NCBI GenBank assembly: GCA_030704615.1
Contig: CM060731.1
Span: 91,304,756-91,368,755 of the forward strand
Origin: Takakia lepidozioides
Lineage: Eukaryota > Streptophyta > Takakiopsida > Takakiales > Takakiaceae
Length of the DNA stretch: 64,000 nt
Direction: 5' to 3'
In this document: positions 1 through 11,900 of the stretch, one piece after another
Numbering within the stretch: position 1 is the first letter of the stretch
Layout of the letters: every line of letters starts with the position of its first letter
Notes under the pieces: model-generated
Database searches by the model: none
What the model saw: the letters and a program-made list of their open reading frames with translations, nothing else
What the model was told of the DNA's origin: nothing
Made by a program: the position numbers and the translations under genes

Positions 1-470
1 CCGTCTTGATGGACGGAAATGCGGCACCGCATTCCATTGTCCGATTCGATATTTTGATGACAGACATGGAAATGCGGTGCCGCATTTCCAGAACTTCCAT
101 CGTTGTTTGTCCAATTCCAGACCCTTCGACGGAAATGCGGCACCGCATTCCATTGTGCTCTCCAGAAATGTTGTGCCGCATTTCATTGTCCGGTACGAAA
201 TTTCGATGACGGACATGGAAATGCAGTGGCGCATTTCAAGTATGGACATGGACAAGCATTAGCGACTGGACATGCTTGGACAATTCAAGGTCCAATATGG
301 AAATGCGGCGCCGCATTTCAAATTCGAAGTATGGTAATGCCATGTCAGGAAATGAAATGTTGTACAGCATTTCCGTTACGACGACAACGGAGGAAAGGGA
401 GCTGCTAGAAATCGCTGCATGGAGAAAAATGAAATGCGGTGCCGAATTTCCGAGCTTCGGCGTGTACATG
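1..470. repeat. Palindromic GGCGCC-core minisatellite (E1)
   Basis: Irregular tandem units each contain AAATGCGGCGCCGCATTT or a variant with GGTGCC or GGCACC at the centre. Spacers of about 30-60 bp carry motifs such as gacatgg and ccattgtcc. The same array type recurs at 59300-61430, next to the same pair of small genes. Open frames here are by-products of the repeat and are not called genes. Confidence 0.85.
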
Positions 471-724
471 TTTCCTACAACTCATAGATGGATTTTCTTC
501 ACCTCAGGACTCTGATATCGGACTCTGGTATAGTCATATGGACAGACACATTGTTCAAATGAGACCTCAAATTGTAAACAGTGGGCCAATTACGGCAGTT
601 CTTGAACACGATGAAACACAAGCACACAGAAGTGAGGTACGATGGGTTGTTTTATTGATCAAACACGGTATCTCAAATTTAGCAACTCCAGACAAATCCA
701 AGCCCTTCTCCTTCTACATGGGCG

Positions 725-1303
725 TCACCAAGTCGACGGAACTTCAATAGCCCTCAAAACAAGCTCATTACTGATGCGGCACCTCGAGGTAAACTGCAAT
801 GCGGTCGATCTGGTGCCCTTGGTGGAGCTGACGACAATGTCATGCCCATCAATCATACCACCATCATACATTGACAAGGTCACTGTGGGCCTCCTGTGCC
901 CGTGTGATTCGTCTTCGCAACTCAGCCGAATGTCTCCATACACTGGAAAAGCGGAGTGAACTCCACGAATATAGTTTTCCCCGGTGCCGTCCTCCCTGGT
1001 CCACTGGCAGCAGTTCCAGCACCAAAGTGAGGCCGTGCGTGATCTGTCCGGCATCCCATTCCACCTTGGTATATCGAGGTCAACAATTTTCAGGACCCAA
1101 GGACCGCATTGACCCTCGCCCTCACCTCGCTCAAAGCGGTAATAGCCCTCCAGATACTCCATTGCGCGCAAAGACTCCCGCTTGATTCCAGAAGCGTCTG
1201 TGAAAACAGAGAGCCAGACAATGATGTCTCCTGATTCTGGTTTGAACATAGCATAATCGTGGCCATGATAAGGGCAGTCAGCAGGATTTTGGCGGCACGG
1301 CAT
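725..1303 (-). CDS. Element-encoded small protein A (unknown function)
   Basis: I do not recognise this protein. It is an open frame of about 192 codons from a Met-Pro-Cys start. A possible splice acceptor (ctttttcag) lies just upstream, so a 5' exon is possible. Features shared with the copies at 1859, 54588, 61684 and 62826 are a DIIV(W/F) strand near the N-terminus, AMEYL or SAFEYL, an RSRTA stretch, a WNCC-x-WT motif, a GDI strand, GG(M/A)I-D/E-(G/K)-(H/Q)DI(V/L)V, and a C-terminal EVPS or similar. There is no signal peptide or membrane segment. It faces the plus-strand copy at 1859 across about 550 bp. Conservation in five places, all inside MULE-family elements, argues for an element gene rather than a host gene. 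A beta-rich fold is only a guess. Confidence 0.6.
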   Translation of the reverse strand: MPCRQNPADCPYHGHDYAMFKPESGDIIVWLSVFTDASGIKRESLRAMEYLEGYYRFERGEGEGQCGPWVLKIVDLDIPRWNGMPDRSRTASLWCWNCCQWTREDGTGENYIRGVHSAFPVYGDIRLSCEDESHGHRRPTVTLSMYDGGMIDGHDIVVSSTKGTRSTALQFTSRCRISNELVLRAIEVPSTW

Positions 1304-1858
1304 CCCTGAAAAAGAGTAGCGGAGTACGCTCAATGACAGCAGCTCCCGGATGGAGGAGGCAGCAGCGCGGTGGCTGGAAGAAATTCAAGCAAATGCTGCA
1401 ATTCCTCACAAACACTCCAGGGCACATTTAAATTTCCCCCGACAGGAACCTGCACGGATGAAGATTAGCTACTCCATGAATGTAGCCGTTTCAGTTTCCT
1501 TCCCTGCCATGCAAACTATGGGCAGTAAGTGCCAGGTGGGCCTATAGCCACTCGAGACGACGAAGTCCATCCCCCCTTTGATGTAAATGCGGCGCCGAAT
1601 TTCCATCCGGGGGATGGACTTCGGTGGCAGATGTCAAACTATACCCCGTGGATGAGAAAGACGTATCGGTTCATCCACCGCTGGCGTGATGAACACGTTA
1701 CATGATGATTGGTGGGTACTTGAGACCCAGATGCTCCATTATTGGAGCCCGCACTGGTCTTCCGCTTCTCATCATTTCGAAAATCTACGGGCTTTGTTGC
1801 TGTCCGCAAGGTCATTGTCATCGGCATCAAAGACGTCCTTAGGTCCTCTTTTGCAAGG

Positions 1859-2422
1859 ATGCCGTGCTTCCGGAACCGGGACGACTGCCCTTATGGAGGC
1901 ATCGATTATGCAATGTATTCGGCCACATCGGGAGACATCGTTATCTGGTACATAGATTACACAGAAGATACTGGTTCGAATGTGGAAACATTGTCCGCTT
2001 TTGAGTATCTCCCAGGCCAGTACGCCTTCGAGCGGGGAGACGATCTTGGTCTGAGGAGTCCATGGCTCCTGTGCATCCTTGATTCCGATTTTCCCAGCTA
2101 CGACGGGCACCCATGCAGAAGAATGCGCACTGCTATGCTGTTGCGGTGGAACTGCTGCCAGTGGACGTGGGTGGATTCCATCGGAGAGACTTATACTCCT
2201 GAAGGAGTGCGCTCATCTTCACCATTGTATGGGGACATTCGCATTGGTGTGGACGACGAAAACGTGAAGCTTTCCATATTCGATGGTGGTATGATTGAAG
2301 GGCAGGACATTGTGGTGAACATCAACAGGGGCGGTACAACGGCTGCAATCCAGTTTACCTGGAGGAGCCCAATGACTCATGAGCTAGTTCTCAGAGCAGT
2401 CGAAGTCCCATTGACAACGTGA
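1859..2422 (+). CDS. Element-encoded small protein A', partner of divergent pair
   Basis: This is an open frame of about 187 codons, paralogous to the minus-strand gene at 725-1303. It shares the DYAM, SGDIVIW, AFEYL, RWNCCQWTW, YGDIRI, FDGGMIEG and ELVLRAVEVP blocks. The frame is open further upstream to 1742, but similarity to the paralogues begins at the Met-Pro-Cys at 1859, next to a possible acceptor (cttttgcaag). The two genes are head-to-head and presumably share a promoter region. The gene ends about 450 bp before the element terminus. Function is unknown, and no catalytic signature is visible. Confidence 0.6.
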   Translation: MPCFRNRDDCPYGGIDYAMYSATSGDIVIWYIDYTEDTGSNVETLSAFEYLPGQYAFERGDDLGLRSPWLLCILDSDFPSYDGHPCRRMRTAMLLRWNCCQWTWVDSIGETYTPEGVRSSSPLYGDIRIGVDDENVKLSIFDGGMIEGQDIVVNINRGGTTAAIQFTWRSPMTHELVLRAVEVPLTT

Positions 2423-2789
2423 CTTGTATTCAGAAGGCACATGGCTAAAGATTTGTTTGCACAATCAGCACAGTAGACGTGCTTCAAATGCAATTCATGT
2501 GGATCAATAAAAACCCCATTGTGCCCTCTTTTTGTTCTATTCTGTATCCATCGTTCCCAAAATGCGTCATTCCTCATTTCGTTTGGGATTGGGAGTGTGG
2601 GTGGATTTTGCAAGTGGTTGGTAGGCTGAAATGGGCCCCCATTGTACAGAGCAGTACCACCCTACCATTCGCGAAACATTGCCTTTCAATATGTAATTCT
2701 AAAAAACATTGCCGAACCTCCTTCATTGGGAGGTCCTTCTCCCCCTATGACCGTGACACCCTAAACCCTATTCCCGCGGACACTCATTT

Positions 2790-2885
2790 CCGGAAAATAG
2801 TCCTGCTCATGTTTTTTTTGACACTTACGACTCTGCTCATGGCTCATGCCGCTCATGGCTCATGGCTCATGAAATAGCAGCCCCC
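2790..2885. repeat. E1 right terminal repeat (iterated ATGAGC)
   Basis: Read inward from the end, the terminus is gggggcTGCTATTTCATGAGC, then further CATGAGC-type units in quick succession. The same signature closes E2, E3 and E4. The flank begins ccggttaaca. Confidence 0.7.
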
Positions 2886-3540
2886 CCGGTTAACAAGGCA
2901 AACCAGTTTGCTGCTTGTGCCTCCATAAAGCCACAACACTTTTCATAAAGGCCTGGTGTACCAAGCTTTGTCAAAAAATTCTACCATGATCAATCTTGTA
3001 ACTAGATATCTTTATCACTGAAACCACGGGGCATTCACTGGAATGTTATCAACATACCAAGCCCCTGCATTGGAATGTGCCTACGTCGTGAGCAGGTGCA
3101 CACTCACATTATCCAAAGCGGATCCCTGCAAAATCTTTTCTTCCTCACCACCCTTGCGAACATGCCAGGTATGTGCGAGAGCATCATGGATGCTCACCAG
3201 AATTGAGAATGCCTGAACGCTCTTTGATCACGTGGACTTTATCATGATGGATTTACCAAGCATTCTTCTAGCAGGAATGGTTTGGAGACCAACGAGCAAA
3301 TGATGCGAGAATGCTCTACCCAAACCAAAGACGTTTGTTTGTTTTTGCAATGCACACAAGCCTGTGAGCTCCGCAAAACACTAAATAGATTGAAGGAACA
3401 ATCCGGGCAGTCCATGCAACCCCCTTCTCTAACGATAGTTTGTTCCCATGAATTTGCATCCCACGCACACATTACAAACATGACAACAAGGACACACAAC
3501 CATCCCATTTCAAAATTGGCCCCGAATGAAAGCAAAAGAA
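2886..3540. other. Spacer without a recognised gene
   Basis: I see no coding region. The piece 2910-2970 (ctccataaagcc, aaaggcctgg) resembles 17690-17800, so it is probably a dispersed repeat. The plus-strand frame starting at 3282 lies largely antisense to the decayed gene that ends near 3550. Confidence 0.4.
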
Positions 3541-3549
3541 AACTTCATA

Positions 3550-6500
3550 TCAAGTGTTACAGTCATCAGAATCGGTATCGACCTCCTGTGCTATGTCATC
3601 CACAAAGATTCCGGCCCCAACACCACGTCTTCTACCACGGCCGTCGATGGTTGGACTGCGAGTGCCATGAATGGACATGCTTGCTGCGAGTGCCTCCGCA
3701 TAGACAGGTAGGACGTAAGACTGAGGAGGACTTGAAAGAAGTCCAAAAAGGTGTGATAGCCCTGGAGGGTCAGTGGAAGCACGCGGACTCCTGCACAAGT
3801 GGACAAAAACCAATTTTGAACACAATGATGCAATGCACAAGTCCAACGCACATTTGGAACGGTGGGAAGAGCTGAAAGTGCAAAGTCAAACAAACCTCAC
3901 GAAATGTGAATGTTGAAGAGACGAACCTGTGCCCATTGACAAATCCAGAAGTCTAGCGTCTGTGTAGGTGCAGCACTCCACAATTGTCTGAATGAAAGCC
4001 GGGCTCCTCTCCCTGGCCCCTCTCCAAGGAACCCCATTCCCCCTTCGCAAGCACACATTGTTGTCCACGTAGTTGTGGTGCATGTCATCCGTGGGAGGAT
4101 CTGTCCTCTCGTCTATGAACTTGCCCCCATGAGTGATGACAAACTCCCTAATGACGGCTGGAGTCGTAGGTGGATGCACTCAGACGAGACAAACAACTTC
4201 AAACAAACGAGTCTGTGAACATGACATACACAAGGAACTAAGAAGTTTGAAAACCAGGCCCCTACATATTCATTTGAGCGACTTATGCAACTCCATCCGA
4301 GAACCACCAAGAGGAGGAATAAGAAGGCAGATTTACCATCTCTCCGGGACGATCCCCCTTCGTCAAGTACATGTTGTTCACACAATTCCATGTCTTCACG
4401 ACCCTCATACCGGAGGCTTTCAAATAGCTGGCAAGTGCACGGCGACAGCGAAGGTCGATGGACTGGATGAGCACCATAACACCTGCATCGGACAGAAAGA
4501 AATCGCAAAAGGAGAAAATCCACCGCCAGTAGCGCTCATCAAAAGCATTCCAACCTGGACAAGCACCCGATGGAGGGACATCCGGGACTGGCAACCCATC
4601 AGGGATGTCCAAGATGATGAGTTCGGCTGCATATGGCTTCTCCTTCCCGTTCACCCAGGATTTGGTCATTTTAGCCTGCAAACAAGCATGCAATGGAATG
4701 CTCAAGAGGATTGAAACGATCCATGCACACAACAGACAAGAAGCAAAAGACAACACACACCGTGCCGAGGAACTCCACAATCCTCTCCCACACTGGTGAT
4801 GGTTCGCCCTTGTAATCAGATTTCTTGGACTCCATCATGGCAAGGAACCCGACGTTGGCCATCTCCAACCTGGTAGGGCGAATGACCCTCGTGGGATGCT
4901 CCACTGCATGGTACGGGTCCTTGGGATCAACCACCCCCTTGTTCTTTCTCCCGGATCCCCTACCATGCGGTGGAGTCTGTTGGACAACCACCAAAGGGCC
5001 AGTATCTGTAACACTTCCCTGCCCACCTACATGCCCTTGTGCCCCCTTCCCCCTACCCCTTCCTTTCCCCACGCCACAAGCAACATCCTTTCCCTTTGCC
5101 TTTCTACCTTTACCCGGTGTATCCTGAGCGGGAGGCTCCTTCTCTGCAAGAGTCCTCAAATTTCTCTCATGAATGTCGAGGTCGGATGCTGCGGCAGTAG
5201 CTGCTATACGCTCATTCTCTCTCCTCAAAGACATCTCCTGAGCTGGGGTCTGTGAAGCAGGGCAATCCAAATACCAACCACAAGCAGAAAGATGGTATGG
5301 GCCCCAGTCATGCAAGATCCCCGTAGTAAACATGGTCTGGTTGCTAGCAGGGACAAGCCAAAGGTCCACGAAATCAGGATGTTTGTCCAAGCAGTTCTCT
5401 ACCATGAAAACATACTTTATGTACCTGCAGGAACAGAGACAACCTCATTATGCAATGCAAATATTGTCTCCCAGCTTTTCCACCCCATCACGAAGACCCC
5501 CTAAAAGAGTATGCGACACATTACACTCCACCACAAACTCATATGAGCCAGCCAAAAACAGGTTGGATGGAGGAGATTGTGTCTATGCAAAACAAAGAAG
5601 CACAGTCCATTTCGCACATGTAAAGGCATCGTTTCCAGGCTTCCTCTCCTTTCTCTTGCTGGTCAAACTCATTTGTTCGATTGATGCCATCATCATTGCT
5701 GAACTCTCTGAAGAAACAAGATTGCCACACTGTGGCTCTCCATTTCCTCATGTATGCTTGGAAGGAGACCTTCGGTTCTGTCATGGTGATCCCATAGTCA
5801 GCCAGCTGCGTATGTAGAACCGACCGGGCCCTTTCTTACAACTGCAGACCAATACAAAAGCAAGAATGAACACAAAAACAATCACAACCAATGTAACATG
5901 GAAAAAGAATGACAGAAAAAGCGAAAAGAAAGTGACACAGCAAATGACATGATATCTAGCTCCAGTAAGTGGCCTTGTGAAGCCATGTATCCAGCACATT
6001 GTCACTGACAGGAATGACACGCTGGGTCTTCTTCTCTTTCTCCGGCCTGGGGAACATGTGGGTATCCCTAACAGTGGGATCAAAGTTCCATATCTGTAGC
6101 CACCTGTTCTGAAGACACAACGGCAGTAGACAACCTGTGTAACTTCTCCTGGGCCATCTCCGGCTTGCCTGGCTTGTTGTAATGGTTTTTCACCTCTCGA
6201 AGGAACTCTGGTCCGAAGGTTGGGTCTGCAATTCTCAGTTGTTTCACAAAGCACTCATAATAGTCCTTCTTGTGGCGGTCATCTCTTTCTGGATGTGACT
6301 CTCAACACCCTTTGCTATCCTTCTCTCCTCAGGGGTAGAGTTGTAGTATTCCAGTTTGTTACGCTCTCCTGCATCTGCAATGTCTTGCTGCAAGGGAATG
6401 CACGAGAGTTGCATCAACCCAAGGGCAAGGGAAACAAACAGAAACAAACATGTGGAAGCAGGAATATCGAAAGGCCAGATGATGGAAGATGTATCTCACC

Positions 6501-7390
6501 ACGTACATATACTCCATGAACGAGTACCACGTTTCTGATGTCTTGGAGCTTTCGCACTTCTTGTACGTCTCTGCTGAAAGGATGGTCTTGAAGTTGGTCA
6601 AGGGCATCTGCCCGATTCTTTGTATCCTGTACAGTGTGTGAACCAGACTTGTTTTGACATGCGATGTCTCCATCCCTCTGCAGAATGATGTGTGAAAGTC
6701 AGAATGAAATTCAAGGACCGTCAACAGAGGACTGGAACCAAAGAACCACGGAACCACAAGTGGAACATGTAGAATGAGAAACCAACCTGTTCACATCATT
6801 CATTGCCATCAGAAGACCCATCATGTTCCCATCACAATCTAGCACCATCGATCGAACAGAGTAATGCCACTTTTCCTCCTATGAGTGCAGCCTCCCAATG
6901 ACAGCCATCCATGCAAGCAACCGGTGGTTGCTATCCCAAACGTGAAACATCTTCCTTGAGAATGCCTGGGTGGAAGGTTTCCTGGAGAGAAGAAGTTCGA
7001 AGGATTCATTCACCTGTCTCCAAATGGGATCCCAGGAGTCCATGATTGCCTCATCCACAAGGAGCTCATTGCCTCTTGAATCCTTTGTAGAAACGTAAAA
7101 GACTGCGGATCCATCCAAATACCCATGAACAAACTCGGCCTCCAGCTTCAGGATGTCCTTGATGAGGGGTGGACGAACGACGGGCATGGAAACCAACCTA
7201 CACAGGGGAATCTTCAACCTCCCACCCGAGGCAAGCATACTTTGCACCACAAGCTGAGAATTTACCTTCTGACCCCCCAGCATCTCAGCACCTTTGCTTT
7301 CATAGAACTCATCATCCACATCAATAATGACCTCCTTCCCCTGCCCCGAAGGGATCTCATCCGCCACACTTTGCATCTTCTCCTGCAGAG
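3550..7390 (-). pseudogene. ParB-like/DNA methyltransferase-like gene, decayed copy (E1b)
   Basis: All exon blocks of the intact-type gene can be aligned in order. The ParB-like block lies at 6880-7390 (SMPVVRPPL near its start; VWDSNHRLLAW, matching the ParB/sulfiredoxin D-G-x-H-R-x-x-A signature). A helical region lies at 6500-6680 (HTLYRI). Middle blocks lie around 6130-6395 and 5560-5820. A DLWLVPA/WYLDCP block with a Lys/Gly-rich linker spans 4800-5405. The methyltransferase part has a motif IV-like IILDIPDG near 4600-4680 and a motif I-like ARLLDLSMGTG near 3930-3960. The acidic end (VDTDSDD) is near 3555. There are in-frame stops (for example just after the ParB block near 6877) and shifts, so it is a pseudogene. 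Introns fall at the same places as in E2 and E3, for example right after the GTG of motif I. Confidence 0.6.
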
Positions 7391-7439
7391 TTGTTCATTC
7401 AAATTGATATAAGAGAGAGGCATGAAACGATGGTGTTTT

Positions 7440-10400
7440 GAGCATGGCAAACAGGCCCTATGTGGCCGAATTTCTCATCAGAAAACAAGCAGTGTGGGGG
7501 CCGAAAATACTGTGCGTTGCCGTACAATGTTTTAGTTTCCAAATAGTGGTGTTTTGAACATGATATTTGGCCCTATGTGGCACATTTCCACAAAAAAAAC
7601 AGGCAAAGAGGGGGCCAAAAAGGGGGCACAAACAGTGTGCGTTGCCGTACACTCTTCGTGCTACCAACTACGGGTGTTTTGAGCATGCATATTGGCCCTG
7701 TTTGGCCCAACTTCACATAGAAAAACAAGCAGAGAGGGGGCTCAAACAGTGTGCGTTGCCGCACACTATTTGAGCTTCCAATAAGGGTTCGTTTCAACCT
7801 GCCAGAGTGGCCCTAAGTGCCCAATTTTCACAACAAAAAACAAGCAGACAAGGGGGCTCAAACAGTGTGCGTTGCCGCACACTGTTTGAGCTTGCAATAA
7901 GGGGTGATTTTAACATGGCATAGTGGCCATGAGTGGCCGATTTCGAAATAAAAGAAAAGTCAGTGAAGGGGGCTCAAACAGTGTGCGTTGCCGCACACTA
8001 TTTGAGCTTCCATTTTGGGGTGGATTCAACCTGCCAGACTGGCCCTAGGTGCACAATTATCATGTCAAAAAACAAGCAAATCAGGGGGCTCAAACAGTGT
8101 GCGTTGATGCACACTGTTTGGGCTGCCAGGTAAGTGTGAATTGAACCTGACAGAGATGACCTTTGTGGTCGATTCTAAAATGAAAAAATAATGTCAAGTG
8201 TGGGCTCAAACAGTGTGCAATGCCACACACTGTTTGAGCTTCCAAAAAGGGGTGGAATGAACCTTAGAGAGAGGCGACTGTGTGCACGATTTTCACATTC
8301 AAGAAACAATTACAAGGGGGGCTCAAACAGTGTGCGTTGATGCATACTGTTTGAGCTGCCAGGTTGGTGTGGATTGAACCTCACAGAGTTACCCTGTCTG
8401 GACGATTTTATTATGAAAAAAACAATGAGAAGGGGGGCTCAAACAGTGTGCGTTGGCGCACACTGTTTGAGCTTCAAATTAGGGGTGGATTGAACCAGAC
8501 AGAGAGGCCCCTGTGTGCACCATTTCCACACCAAAAAAACCAAGGCACAAGGGGGGCTCAAACAGTGTGCGTTGACGCACACTGTTTGAGCTTCCAATTC
8601 GGGGTGAATTGAACCTGTTAGAGTGGCCCTATGTGGCCGTTTTGAACATGAAAAAACAAGCAAAATGGGGGGCTCAAACAATGTGCGGTGCCACACATTG
8701 TTTGAGCTTTCAATTCGGGGTGGATTGAACCTGCCTGAGTGGCCCTATGTGGCCGATTTTCAAATAAAAAAAACAATGACAAGGTGGGCTCAAACAGTGT
8801 TCGTTGACGCACACTGTTTGAGCTGCCAGGTAAGTGTGCATTGAACCTGCAAGACTGGCCCTATGTGGCCGATTTTCACATGAAAAAAACAATGACAAGG
8901 TGGGCTCGAACAGTGTGCGTTGAAGCACACTGTTTGAGCTGCCAGGTAAGTGTGCATTGAACCTCAAAGAGATGCCCTATGTGGCCGATTTTCAAATGAA
9001 AAAAACAATGACAAGGTGGGCTCCAACACTGTGCGTTGAAGCACACTGTTTGAGCTACCAGGTAAGTGTGCATTGAACCTCAAAGAGATGCCCTATGTGG
9101 CCGATTTTCAAATGAAAAAAATAATGATAAGGTGGGCTCAAACAGTGTGCATTGACGCACACTGCTGGAGCTGCCAGGAAATTGTTGATTGAACCTCATA
9201 GAGATACCCTGTCTGGACGATTTTATTATGAAAAAAGCAGTGTGAAGGGGGGCTCGAACAGTGTGCATTGGCGCACAATGTTTGAGCTTTGAATTAGGGG
9301 TGGATTGAACCAGATAGAGAGGCCCCTGTGTGCACCATTTCCACACCAAAAAACAAGGCACAAAGGGGACTCAAACAGTGTGCGTTGACGCACACTGTTT
9401 GAGCATCCGATTCGGGGTGGATTGAACCTGCCATAGTGGCCCGAAGTGGCCGTTATGAACATGAAAAAACAAGCAAAATGGGGGGCTCAAACAGTGTGCG
9501 GTGCCGCACACTGTTTGAGCTTCCAATTCGGGGTGGATTGAACCTGCCATAGTGGCCCTATGTGGCCGTTTTGAACATGAAAAAACAAGCAAAATGGGGG
9601 GCTCAAACAATGTGCGGTGCCGCACACTGTTTGAGCTTCAAATTCGGGGTGGATTGAACCTGCCATAGTGGCCCTATGTGGCCGTTTTGAACATCAAAAA
9701 ACAAGCAAATGGGGGGCTCAAACAGTGTGCGGTGTCGCACACTGTTTGAGCTTCCAATTCGGGGTGGATTCAACCTGCCATAGTGGCCCTATGTGGCCGT
9801 TTTGAACATGAAAAAACAAGCAAAATGGGGGGCTCAAACAGTGTGCGGTGCCGCACATTGTTTGAGCTTCCAATTCGGGGTGGATTGAACCTGCCATAGT
9901 GGCCCTATGTGGCCGTTTTGAACATGAAAAAACAAGCAAAATGGGGGGCTCAAGCAGTGTGCGGTGCCGCACACTGTTTGAACTTCAAATTCGGGGTGGA
10001 TTGAACCTGCCATAGTGGCCCTATGTGGCCGTTTTGAACATCAAAAAACAAGCAAATGGGGGGCTCAAACAGTGTGCGGTGTCACACACTGTTTGAGCTT
10101 CCAATTCGGGGTGGATTCAACCTGCCATAGTGGCCCTATGTGGCCGTTTTGAACATGAAAAAACAAGCAAAATGGGGGGCTCAAACAGTGTGCGGTGCCG
10201 CACACTGTTTGAGCTTCAAATTCGGGGTGGATTCAACCTGCCATAGTGGCCCTATGTGGCCGTTTTGAACATCAAAAAACAAGCAAATGGGGGGCTCAAA
10301 CAGTGTGCGGTGTCGCACACTGTTTGAGCTTCCAATTCGGGGTGGATTCAACCTGCCATAGTGGCCCTATGTGGCCGTTTTGAACATGAAAAAACAAGCA

Positions 10401-10615
10401 AAATGGGGGGCTCAAACAGTGTGCGGTGCCGCACACTGTTTGAGCTTCCAATTCGGGGTGGATTGAACCTGCCATAGTGGCCCTATGTGGCCGTTTTGCA
10501 CATGAAAAAACAAGCAAAATGGGGGGGCTCAAACAGTGTGCGTTGCCGCACACTGTTTGAGCTTCCAATTTGGGGTGGATTCAACCTGCCAGAGACGCCG
10601 TGTATAGACGGTTTT
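7440..10615. repeat. Hairpin satellite, about 27 units of 115-118 bp
   Basis: Each unit carries a long inverted repeat with 16-17-bp arms, GCTCAAACAGTGTGCG and its complement, around a 2-4-bp centre. A spacer of about 80 bp includes ggggtggattgaacctgcc, a tggccctatgtggcc block and an A-rich stretch before ggggggctc. From about 9480 most hairpin centres read GCGGTGCCGC, the CpG-decayed form of the GCGGCGCCGC core found in the other elements. Left units are diverged and right units nearly identical. Higher-order repetition of two and three units is visible at 9630-10450, marked by the aacatcaaaaaacaag variant. Confidence 0.9.
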
Positions 10616-10639
10616 CATATCAAAATACAAGCACAACTA

Positions 10640-11086
10640 GGGTTCACATCACCAATGAAGCAAAAAGGTCGGTCTCCAACATTGTACCTTTTTTTTGGCT
10701 GCTCCAGAAGACTCCCCAATCGCCGGAGACCCTTTGGGCTTCGGACTGCTCTCTACGCCGAGCATGTTCTAGAGCATCTCCCCCATCCTCTTTTCCACTA
10801 TCTGGTTCTTCCTGAGGCCAGCATCAATATCATCTTCGGCGTCCATCTCTCCCTCGGATTCAGTCTCCTCCTCACCCGTTCTTGGAAGTATGGCGGGTTG
10901 TTGTTCTTCTCCAGATTCCTGCTCTTCCATTGCCAGACTTTCCTCTTTGCCCTCTTCTTCCTCATTTTCCTCTTCGTCTACTCTTTCCATCCTCATTCTA
11001 TATCTGGCTCTATTCCTGTCCCTAGTGCTCGTGAAGTACAACGACTTCCTTCTCTTCCTCCTCCGGTGGAAACAAGGGCTCCCCAC
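10640..11086 (-). CDS. Acidic low-complexity frame, possible 5' exon
   Basis: The minus-strand frame (105 codons from 11086, open further downstream) is rich in Glu/Asp (EEENEEEEG, EGEMDAEDD) after a basic start (RRRKRRKS). It lies upstream of the minus-strand ParB-methyltransferase relic but on the far side of the 3-kb satellite. It could be a distant first exon of that gene or an unrelated low-complexity frame. No homology to the N-terminus of the E3 copy is evident beyond acidic character. Confidence 0.2.
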
Positions 11087-11900
11087 GCTGCCTCTAGAGC
11101 TCTCTTGTTTGACATTTGCAACAAGCGTTGCTATGGCATGTAACCAAAGTAAAAATTGGACATTGTTAACCGTATTTGGATGCGGGTGTCATCATTGTGT
11201 GCGAACGAAATTCATCCATTTTGGCGTCTTTGTATTATCCAAGAAATAAAGTGGTGGAAAAAAAGTAGATCCGTTGCATGTACTTGTGATATATGTCAGA
11301 TGTACTTCGCCGCCTGCCAATACATGGCAGCCTTCTTGCATTCTTTGAAATTCGGAAGTGCCGTAGAAATCTAATGCTAGTTCAATTTCGAGCAGTACTT
11401 GCAGATTCGCAATAATTGTTATGCTTCACATATGCGTCCACGTGTGTTGTACTGCCTACCCTGCGGTTTCCATTTTGCCATCACCGTCGCAATGGGGTCA
11501 TTCGGTATAAAGGGTTGTGTCGGCAATGGTCATGTGTTGCACACACTCATGCGAGGTGTCTCCCGGAGTGTCAGTGTTTGTGTTGTGCTCTTCTGGCACA
11601 GCACAACCTCATTAGATTCGGGGTCTTCCTCTTTACTGTTTTCCAGGGTTGTTGCCGTCTTTCCATAATGGATGATTTTATATCATGTTCAGGGTTTGTT
11701 TTTCATCCAAATACAGCACGGCTTCTTGTGGCTTCTTGTCTTAGAAAACGGTTTTTCTGGTTGGTGTCTCTCAATGTGGCTGTCTGCGAAGTTCGGTGCA
11801 TGTCATTCCTACACCCTTTGCATGCATTGCCTGCAGTCTTTGGGTCAGTGCTACCCTTTTTGACCTTAGTTTGTTTGGGGTGGATCCCCTTTCGAGAATT
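11087..11900. other. Upstream region of the E1b transposase, no gene seen
   Basis: This is a T-rich, non-repetitive stretch. Frames present are short and overlap on several phases without similarity to anything else in the window. It occupies the position of the divergent intergenic region in E2 and E3, but without palindrome arrays. Confidence 0.4.

Larger units (their letters stand above)
1..2885. mobile_element. Right-hand end of MULE-family element E1
   Basis: The segment holds palindromic minisatellite, a head-to-head pair of small genes and a right terminus of iterated ATGAGC motifs ending gaaatagca. It is closely similar along its whole length to 61100-63845 (element E4), including noncoding parts, so it is one repeat unit. 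The left end lies outside the window, so no target-site duplication can be tested. The right edge is set by alignment with E2 and E3 ends, whose duplications fix the boundary six bases beyond agca. Confidence 0.7.

Noticed and set aside
8439-10568. Series of minus-strand frames of 80-90 codons with TVCxxAHCLSPP-like repeats
   Set aside because: These are translations of the satellite unit in each copy. The frame follows unit length, and no start or codon signal is conserved independently.
7440-10615. CRISPR-like array (palindromic repeats with regular spacers)
   Set aside because: Spacers are repeats of each other, units are about 116 bp, and there are no cas genes and a eukaryotic intron-bearing context. 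It is a satellite.
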